Source: Nocardioides sp.
GTDB taxonomy: Bacteria > Actinomycetota > Actinomycetes > Propionibacteriales > Nocardioidaceae
Length of the DNA stretch: 12,598 nucleotides
Assembly: GCA_003519585.1 (NCBI GenBank)
Contig: DOWL01000108.1
Coordinates: 39,382 to 51,979 of the forward strand
Reading direction: 5' to 3'
Part shown: piece after piece, positions 8,174 through 12,598 of the stretch
Position numbering within the stretch: the stretch's first letter is position 1
Layout of the letters: every line of letters starts with the position of its first letter
Position numbers and translations under genes: made by a program
The notes under the pieces: model-generated
Databases searched by the model: none
What the model was told of the DNA's origin: nothing
What the model saw: the letters and a program-made list of their open reading frames with translations, nothing else

Positions 8174-8197
8174 ACTCCTGCCGACCTCCTCAGGAGT
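8174..8197. repeat. Inverted repeat just upstream of comEA
   Basis: ACTCCTG (8174-8180) and CAGGAGT (8191-8197) are perfect 7-bp arms around a 10-base loop. In the comEA transcript the loop would expose AGGAGG, 26 to 31 bases before the ATG, too far to act as its ribosome binding site. It may be an operator, a leader hairpin or a weak degV terminator. Confidence 0.4.
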
Positions 8198-8210
8198 GGC
8201 GACCGCCTCC

Positions 8211-8219
8211 TGTGGACAA
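8211..8219 (-). promoter_or_regulatory. DnaA-box-like site
   Basis: The minus strand reads TTGTCCACA, which equals the preferred DnaA box described for Streptomyces and related high-GC actinobacteria. It lies in the degV-comEA gap, 53 bases before the comEA start. One exact 9-mer in a window this size is not rare, so binding is unproven. Confidence 0.35.
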
Positions 8220-8238
8220 CCCACTCCGCGCGGCCGAC

Positions 8239-8247
8239 TGTGGATGC
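8239..8247 (-). promoter_or_regulatory. Second, weaker DnaA-box-like site
   Basis: The minus strand reads GCATCCACA, two mismatches from TTATCCACA, in the same orientation and 28 bases (start to start) from the exact box. Its value comes only from the pairing. Confidence 0.22.
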
Positions 8248-8278
8248 GCGATGGACGTTCACCGGTCGCAGGCACGAC

Positions 8279-9133
8279 CTACAGCAGCGGGGCCACGCAG
8301 ACCGCGAGCATCCCGGGCCCGACGTGCGCGCCCAGCACGGCGCCCAGCTCCGCGCACCCCACCTCGCGGCCTTCGAGGTTGTCGGCCAACCGCACGCCGA
8401 GCTTCTCCTGCAACTGCCCCGCCCGGTCAGGAGAGGCCAGATGCGCCACCGTCACGTCGACCGGCTCGGTCCCGGCAGCCTGGACCGCCAACTCCTCGAG
8501 CCGGGCCAGAGCCCGAGCCGTGGTGCGCACCCGTTCCAAGGTTGCGACTCGTCCCTCGACGATCTCCAGCAGCGGCTTGACCGCCAAAGCACCTCCCAGC
8601 AGGGCGGCGGCGGCGCCGATCCGGCCGCCGCGACGGAGGTACTCCAGCGTGTCGACGTAGAACAACGACCTGCTTCGAGCCGCCCGCTCCGCGGCGGCCT
8701 CGGCCGCGTCGGCTGCCGACCCGCCCCCGTCGACGACATCCTGGGCGGATAGCGCGGCATACCCGGTCGCCACCCCGACCTGCCGGCTGTCCACGGGTAC
8801 GACGGGCACGGAGGCCTCCCGCGCGGCCAACTGCGCCGACTCGAAGGTGCCGCTCATATCTGCCGACAGGTGCACCGAGACGATCTCGGTGGCACCCTGA
8901 CGAGCGCACTCCTCGTAGACCTCGACGAGTGCCGCCGGGGTCGGTCGTGAGGTGCTGACCGGCCGGAACTCCTTGAGCGCGGCGGCGACGAGTTCGGGGG
9001 TCGCGCCGTCGGAACCCTCGTCGTGGACATCGGCTCCGATCACCACCTGGAGCGGCACCACGACGATGCCGCGCTCGGCGGCCACATCGGGTGGGAGGCT
9101 GGCCGTCGAGTCGGTGACCACGACGACCGGCAT
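8279..9133 (-). CDS. degV: DegV family fatty-acid-binding protein
   Basis: This 284-residue protein is a full-length DegV. Members bind a single fatty acid and several act as FakB-type carriers that present fatty acids to a FakA kinase; no FakA is visible in this window. Family motifs in order are VVVVTDSTASLPP (residues 3-15), TSRPTP (61-66) and HLSADMSGTFESA (88-100), which supply the Ser/Thr contacts to the carboxylate. Further on are VPVDSRQVGVATGY and YLRRGGRIGAAAALLGG, then KPLLEIVEGRV. The ATG at 9133 is chosen because the conserved first strand begins directly after it. There is no clear ribosome binding site; TAATCT seven bases upstream suggests leaderless transcription. degV next to comEA is a conserved actinobacterial arrangement. 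The stop codon is TAG, and about 120 bases separate it from comEA. Confidence 0.92.
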   Translation of the reverse strand: MPVVVVTDSTASLPPDVAAERGIVVVPLQVVIGADVHDEGSDGATPELVAAALKEFRPVSTSRPTPAALVEVYEECARQGATEIVSVHLSADMSGTFESAQLAAREASVPVVPVDSRQVGVATGYAALSAQDVVDGGGSAADAAEAAAERAARSRSLFYVDTLEYLRRGGRIGAAAALLGGALAVKPLLEIVEGRVATLERVRTTARALARLEELAVQAAGTEPVDVTVAHLASPDRAGQLQEKLGVRLADNLEGREVGCAELGAVLGAHVGPGMLAVCVAPLL

Positions 9134-9140
9134 GGACGGG

Positions 9141-9146
9141 AGATTA
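9141..9146 (-). promoter_or_regulatory. Possible -10 box for a leaderless degV transcript
   Basis: On the minus strand TAATCT is followed by exactly seven bases and then the degV ATG, the geometry expected when transcription begins on the A of the start codon. The absence of a Shine-Dalgarno sequence agrees. No good -35 box is visible, and the box sits just past the end of the hydrolase gene. Confidence 0.35.
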
Positions 9147-9158
9147 ACGGGTCCCTCG

Positions 9159-10013
9159 TCAGTCGAGCACTTCGCGCAGCTTGGCGGCCCAACCCTCTGG
9201 GTCGCCGGGCTGATGTGGCTGCGGCGGCAGGAAGCCGGCGTGGTTGCTCGGGAACTCCACCGACTCCACGCCGAGCAACGCGGCGACGGACCTGCCGCCA
9301 CGGGAGGCCAACTGCTCCCCCGACTCGGCGCCGTGAGCGTGGACGAACCGGTCACCGAAGGCCGCGAGGGCCGCGACATCGACCTCGTACTCGTTGCACG
9401 AGGGCATGTTCCGCATCAAGGGGTTGGTCCGGTCGCCGTCGTCATCGGCCGACATGCCGAACATCGCCGGATCGGGGGCGGGCCGGTCGAGGTAGTCGGC
9501 GGTCAGCTCGCCGTCGTACATGACCAGCGCGATGAACCTGGCCATCGCCGGTCCGTTGCCCTCGCGACGGTAGGTCTCGCCCATGTCGCGCAGCACGGCC
9601 AGGGCGATGTCCTTGTCGGGGAGGTAGGCGACGATCGGCGCCTCGTGCGCCACAGCGCGGTGGATGTCATCGGGGTACGCCGCCGCCAGGGCGAGCAGGT
9701 TGACCGCGCCACCGCTGGTGCCCATGCAGTCGACCGGCCCGGCGTCGAGCGCGGCGATGACGCGGTGCAGGTCTTCGGCGTGCCGCTGCGGCGTGATCTC
9801 GTCGGTGCCCGTCGGGTTGCGGGCGGTACCGCGCGGGTCGTAGGTGACGATCGGTCGGCCATGGATCAGCCCGGCCAACGTCCCGAAGTAGCTGGCCTCC
9901 ATCGGCGACCCGAACACGAACAGGGGTCGTCCCGAGGCGAGGTCGCCGCGGACGTCATAGGTGATGAGCTCGTCGCCCTCGCCCACGGTGAACGTGCGTA
10001 CGTCGGTGGTCAT
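9159..10013 (-). CDS. Alpha/beta hydrolase
   Basis: The 284-residue protein has the alpha/beta hydrolase pattern: an oxyanion-side FVFGSPM, the DPRGTARNPTG loop, a nucleophile elbow MGTSGGAVN with Ser100, and the C-terminal catalytic His258 in SNHAGF. The acidic member is not certain; an Asp or Glu in the GDRFVHAHGAESGE stretch is the likely candidate. It has no signal peptide and is probably cytoplasmic. Such enzymes hydrolyse esters, lactones, peptides or similar bonds, and nothing here reveals the substrate. Translation starts at ATG 10013; the GGGAG at about 11 bases upstream sits within the 3' arm of a large hairpin, which could restrict initiation. The gene ends 25 bases before degV in the same direction, so co-transcription is possible. 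It is not part of the usual leuS-degV interval. Confidence 0.85.
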   Translation of the reverse strand: MTTDVRTFTVGEGDELITYDVRGDLASGRPLFVFGSPMEASYFGTLAGLIHGRPIVTYDPRGTARNPTGTDEITPQRHAEDLHRVIAALDAGPVDCMGTSGGAVNLLALAAAYPDDIHRAVAHEAPIVAYLPDKDIALAVLRDMGETYRREGNGPAMARFIALVMYDGELTADYLDRPAPDPAMFGMSADDDGDRTNPLMRNMPSCNEYEVDVAALAAFGDRFVHAHGAESGEQLASRGGRSVAALLGVESVEFPSNHAGFLPPQPHQPGDPEGWAAKLREVLD

Positions 10014-10020
10014 GGCGCTC

Positions 10021-10064
10021 AGACTCCCACCACCGGCTCAACTCATCGCCGGTGATGGGAGCCT
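10021..10064 (-). promoter_or_regulatory. 17-bp RNA hairpin covering the hydrolase ribosome binding site
   Basis: Arms at 10021-10037 and 10048-10064 pair around a 10-base loop. The two imperfect positions are A-C on the plus strand but become G-U wobbles in minus-strand RNA, so all 17 pairs form only in the direction of the flanking genes. The hairpin begins 10 bases after the stop of the ScyD-like gene and its 3' arm contains GGGAG, the only Shine-Dalgarno candidate for the hydrolase. It may be a terminator without a T-run, a translational brake, or both. Confidence 0.65.
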
Positions 10065-10074
10065 GAACAAGAGG

Positions 10075-11181
10075 TCAGAAGACCTTGCTCAAGGCACCAG
10101 GCCCGAACACCGGCCCGACGACGTACGGCGCATTGCCGTCGACGCCCCCGGGCTGGATCAGCTGATACGGGACCAGTTCGCGCTGGTGCGAGCGGCTGAC
10201 CTGGATCAGCCCGCCCACCTCGGAGCCGGGCAGCCCGAGCTCCATGGCCAGCCAGCTCATCTTGGACAGCTCGACCGCGTAGACGCCGCGCTTGGGTGCG
10301 GCGCCCAGGTCGACGATCGAGGTGAGCCCGTCGGCGTAGCGACGGCAGGCGCCCTTGTAGGGGTGCTCGGGGTCGCACACGGCGTTGACGGTGCCGGGCT
10401 TGATCCGCCAGATCTGCGAGGTGCCCGGAGTCGCCGGGAAGCCGCGCAGCTCACCCACGTACCAGTCGCCGTCCGCGCCGACGGTGACCGAGGTGGCCAC
10501 GCCTTCGCTCGGCATCGGGGTGCCGGGTGGCGGCAGCGGGTTGCCGTCCGGGTCGGTCGGGGGGAGGAAGTCCGGGGCCTCGACGGTCCGCGGCATGATC
10601 CGGGCCACCGTGGTCGCGTGCCCGGTGCCTGGCCAGACGTGGATCAGGTCGTTGCCGGCCGCGTCGGAGACAAGCACACTGCCGTCGCCGAGCGCGACGA
10701 CGCCGAACGGGTTGCTGTCCTCCGCGAAGTCCTCGAGGTCATAGGGGTCGGGGTCGGTCTGCTGGTACGCCGCGACGTCGAACACCGCGGTCGGGGCGTC
10801 GTCACCCCAACGCCACTGGTAGAGGGTCGCGGCGCCGGTGCCGGGCTCGCCGCCACCGGTCAGGATGTAGACCTTGCCGTGCGGGCCGGCGGAGATCGCC
10901 GGCGCGATGAACCCGGCCGGCACGCTGCCCAGCGCGATCACCTTCGCGGCGCGGTGCTTGCGCTCGACGACAAGGCTGAAGCTGCCGTCGGCCTCGGTGA
11001 CCAGGGTCTTGCCGCGGCCGAGATAGTCGATACCGCGGGGGCCGTCGAGATCGGTGACGGTCTTGAGAGTCGTGCCGTGGCCGCCGTGACCGTGGCCGCC
11101 GTGCGCACTCGCCGAAGCGGGTACGACGGCGGTTGCCACGGCCAGCGATGCCACGACGATCGTGGTCCTGCTGAGTTTCAT
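10075..11181 (-). CDS. Secreted ScyD/ScyE-like beta-propeller protein
   Basis: The 368-residue protein resembles the ScyD/ScyE family, NHL-like propellers first named in the cyanobacterial scytonemin cluster but widespread in actinobacteria with no known function. The ATG at 11181 has a good GAGGAG seven bases upstream. A signal peptide spans residues 1-26 with cleavage after ASASA, leaving a mature N-terminus HGGHGHGGHG with four histidines in ten residues. Propeller strands include GPRGIDYLGRGKTLVTEADG, KVYILTGGG, NPFGVVALGDGSVLVSDAAG, GVATSVTVGADGDWYVGEL and GLTSIVDLGAAPKRGVYAVEL. Two cysteines in VCDPEHPYKGACRRYADG probably form a disulfide. No anchor is visible, so it is likely released or loosely cell-wall associated. 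No scytonemin genes are present, so that pathway is not implied. It follows the leuS-like gene on the same strand after about 340 bases and is probably transcribed on its own. Confidence 0.85.
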   Translation of the reverse strand: MKLSRTTIVVASLAVATAVVPASASAHGGHGHGGHGTTLKTVTDLDGPRGIDYLGRGKTLVTEADGSFSLVVERKHRAAKVIALGSVPAGFIAPAISAGPHGKVYILTGGGEPGTGAATLYQWRWGDDAPTAVFDVAAYQQTDPDPYDLEDFAEDSNPFGVVALGDGSVLVSDAAGNDLIHVWPGTGHATTVARIMPRTVEAPDFLPPTDPDGNPLPPPGTPMPSEGVATSVTVGADGDWYVGELRGFPATPGTSQIWRIKPGTVNAVCDPEHPYKGACRRYADGLTSIVDLGAAPKRGVYAVELSKMSWLAMELGLPGSEVGGLIQVSRSHQRELVPYQLIQPGGVDGNAPYVVGPVFGPGALSKVF

Positions 11182-11241
11182 GATGTGGCTCCTCGCCGGG
11201 GTCGGGTGCGGGAACCCGATCCACGCAAGCACGACGGCCAA

Positions 11242-11253
11242 CGATGCGCATCG
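11242..11253. promoter_or_regulatory. 12-bp perfect palindrome upstream of the ScyD-like gene
   Basis: CGATGCGCATCG is exactly self-complementary and lies 61 bases before the start codon, within the expected promoter region. It could be an operator for a dimeric repressor, but GC-rich DNA yields such palindromes by chance. Confidence 0.3.
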
Positions 11254-11382
11254 CCCAGATTGGGGCTCTCGTCAAGAATCCCTAGACGAGCCTGTCGCGC
11301 ATCTCGCCTCGCGAATCGGCGCTCGTGCACGGCGGTGAGGCGGTCGCCTTAACTCTGGAGGGAGCGCAGCGACCCGGTCTTT

Positions 11383-11397
11383 CGCGGCGGAGCCGCG
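11383..11397 (-). terminator. Compact GC hairpin downstream of the leuS-like gene
   Basis: CGCGGC and GCCGCG form a perfect 6-bp stem with a 3-base loop; on the minus strand it is followed by AAAG rather than a T-run. It lies about 125 bases after the synthetase stop. It is a weak terminator candidate, or simply part of the repetitive intergenic DNA. Confidence 0.3.
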
Positions 11398-11521
11398 CGC
11401 CCGGCGATCGGCCCCGATGGCCGTGGCGACCGCGCCGTTGCGACAGCCAGCGAGCGAGGCGCCCGGCGAGCGGAGCGAGCGTCGCCGCGGACTCGGGGTC
11501 GAGACTCGCCGGGGTATTCAG

Positions 11522-12598
11522 TCAGACGACGATGTTCACCAGCGACGGCTCACGCACGATCACCCGGCGCACCTCGCGCCCGTCGACCGCGCGTACGACA
11601 ACGGGGTCGGCCAACGCCAGCGCCTCCAGCTCGGAGGCGGCGATGTCGGGGCTGACCTCCAGCCGCGTCTTCACCTTCCCCTGCACCTGGACGACGGCGG
11701 TCACCGACGACTCGACCAGCAGGGCGGGGTCGACCACCGGCCAGCCCGCGCGCGCGACGGTCGGCTCGTGACCCAGCCGGGACCACATCTCCTCGGCGGT
11801 GTAGGGCGCCACCAGGGACAGCATCACGGCGACGGCCTCGACCGCCTCGCGGACCGCCGGGTCAGCAGCTCCGCACCCGGAGTCGATCGCCTTGCGGGTG
11901 GCGTTGACCAGCTCCATCACCCGCGCCACCATCACGTTGAACCGGTAGCCGTCCAGCAGTTCGCCCGCCTCGTGCACCGCCCGGGCGGTGGCGCGCCGCA
12001 GCTCGACATCGCCGTCCTCGACGGAGACTCCCGGGCTCGAGGTCACGTCGCCACTCAGCCGCCAGGCCCGCTGCAGGAACCGCAGCGATCCGCCGGGCGA
12101 CATGTCCGCCCAGTCGATGTCGTCCTCCGGCGGCCCGGCGAAGACCAGGGTCAGGCGCACCGCGTCGACCCCGAACGCCTCTAGCTGCTCGCCCAGGTCG
12201 ACGCCGTTGCCCAGCGACTTCGACATCTTCTTGCCCTTGGCGTCGCGCACGAGGCCATGCAGATAGACGTCATGGAACGGCACCTGACCAACCACGGCCA
12301 GTTGCATCATCATCATCCGCGCCACCCAGAAGAACAGGATGTCCGACCCGGTAATGAGGACAGAAGTGGGGAAATACTTCTGCAATTCCGGGGTGTTCTC
12401 GGGCCAGCCCAGGGTGCCGATGGGCCAGAGGCCCGAGGAGAACCAGGTGTCCAGCACGTCGGGGTCGCGGGCATCCGGCGACACGGCCTTGCCGGCGGCC
12501 TTCGCCTTCGCGGCGGCCTCCTCGAAGGAGCGCCCGACGAAGGGCGTGCCGTCGCCGGCGTACCACGCCGGGATCTGGTGGCCCCACCAGAGCTGGCG
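11522..12598 (-). CDS. leuS: Leucyl-tRNA synthetase 3' part, with ValRS-like catalytic segment (chimera)
   Basis: The frame is open for 359 codons and enters from the right edge, so the 5' end and HIGH motif are missing. From KMSKS (residues 124-128) to the end it is actinobacterial Leu[41 protein letters not shown], the anticodon-binding helices with [12 protein letters not shown], and a C-terminal domain with [18 protein letters not shown] and [13 protein letters not shown]. Before KMSKS it is not Leu[15 protein letters not shown] (1-13), [20 protein letters not shown] (45-64), [20 protein letters not shown] and [12 protein letters not shown] are ValRS motifs, where LeuRS would have SRQR(Y/F)WGTPIP and the AEH..LH region. 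The N-terminal part also uses codons rare in the neighbours (GAA TTG, TAT, ACT TCT, ATT). The locus beside degV/comEA is the normal place for leuS. The symbol reflects the C-terminal part and synteny; a mis-assembled or recombined gene is likely. Confidence 0.75.
   Translation of the reverse strand, partial: RQLWWGHQIPAWYAGDGTPFVGRSFEEAAAKAKAAGKAVSPDARDPDVLDTWFSSGLWPIGTLGWPENTPELQKYFPTSVLITGSDILFFWVARMMMMQLAVVGQVPFHDVYLHGLVRDAKGKKMSKSLGNGVDLGEQLEAFGVDAVRLTLVFAGPPEDDIDWADMSPGGSLRFLQRAWRLSGDVTSSPGVSVEDGDVELRRATARAVHEAGELLDGYRFNVMVARVMELVNATRKAIDSGCGAADPAVREAVEAVAVMLSLVAPYTAEEMWSRLGHEPTVARAGWPVVDPALLVESSVTAVVQVQGKVKTRLEVSPDIAASELEALALADPVVVRAVDGREVRRVIVREPSLVNIVV

Larger units (their letters stand above)
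11182..11521. other. Non-coding gap between the leuS-like gene and the ScyD-like gene
   Basis: No gene is supported here. The half near the ScyD-like gene should hold its promoter: TTGACG on the minus strand at 11275-11270 is a candidate -35, but no -10 box fits. The half near the synthetase gene is rich in GCGAGC/GGAGCG units and self-complementary sequence, including CGGCGA and TCGCCG flanking GCGGAGCGAGCG around 11466-11487. These could serve as the transcript end of the synthetase gene. Confidence 0.6.

Noticed and set aside
10075..11181. Part of a scytonemin-type pigment cluster
   Set aside because: Only a ScyD/ScyE-like protein is present; no biosynthetic enzymes of that pathway are in the window, and the family is common in non-producers.
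9961..11352. Long plus-strand open frame opposite the ScyD-like gene
   Set aside because: No motif, and it runs across the hairpin and intergenic region. The minus-strand gene has a ribosome binding site, signal peptide and family resemblance.
11341..11520. Mobile element end or CRISPR-like array in the repetitive GC-rich intergenic DNA
   Set aside because: The GCGAGC/GGAGCG units are irregular, without fixed spacing, spacers, terminal repeats or a transposase; such sequence is common between genes of high-GC actinobacteria.

Overview
This is a high-GC window from an actinomycete, most likely of the Nocardioidaceae/Propionibacteriales type. The family assignment is an inference from GC content, gene style and gene order. 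Its backbone is the conserved actinobacterial block leuS - degV - comEA - comEC - holA - (rpsT on the opposite strand) - lepA. Reading left to right: the first 26 codons of lepA (minus strand, running off the left edge); an APH-family phosphotransferase-like gene (+); a secreted two-domain beta-propeller protein (+); rpsT for ribosomal protein S20 (+) with a clear hairpin terminator; holA (DNA polymerase III delta), comEC and comEA (all minus); degV (minus); an alpha/beta hydrolase (minus); a secreted ScyD/ScyE-like propeller protein (minus); and the 3' part of a class I aminoacyl-tRNA synthetase gene that runs off the right edge (minus).

The housekeeping logic is ordinary. S20 is a 30S ribosomal protein, LepA (EF4) is a ribosome-associated GTPase, HolA loads the replication clamp, and ComEA/ComEC bind DNA outside the membrane and pass single strands through it. 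ComEA and ComEC are translationally coupled by a 4-nt overlap. Two pairs of accessory genes interrupt the conserved order: the phosphotransferase plus DUF5122-type propeller between lepA and rpsT, and the hydrolase plus ScyD-like protein between degV and leuS. Both insertions carry a secreted beta-propeller protein of unknown ligand.

The most striking observation is at the right edge. The synthetase reading frame is uninterrupted, but its parts come from two families. From the KMSKS loop to the C-terminus it is typical actinobacterial LeuRS, as expected at this locus. Upstream of KMSKS it is ValRS-like, with different codon use and a patch of about 48% GC. The switch falls in the conserved KMSKSLGN codons. 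A metagenomic mis-join or a true recombination are both possible; I favour the mis-join.

Smaller signals include a 13-bp perfect inverted repeat inside a larger 61-bp near-symmetric element between comEC and holA; a 17-bp hairpin before the hydrolase whose only two imperfections become G-U pairs on the transcribed strand and which covers the ribosome binding site; and two DnaA-box-like sequences in the degV-comEA gap. I found no tRNA, rRNA, CRISPR array, insertion sequence or phage gene, and no convincing new multi-gene system.
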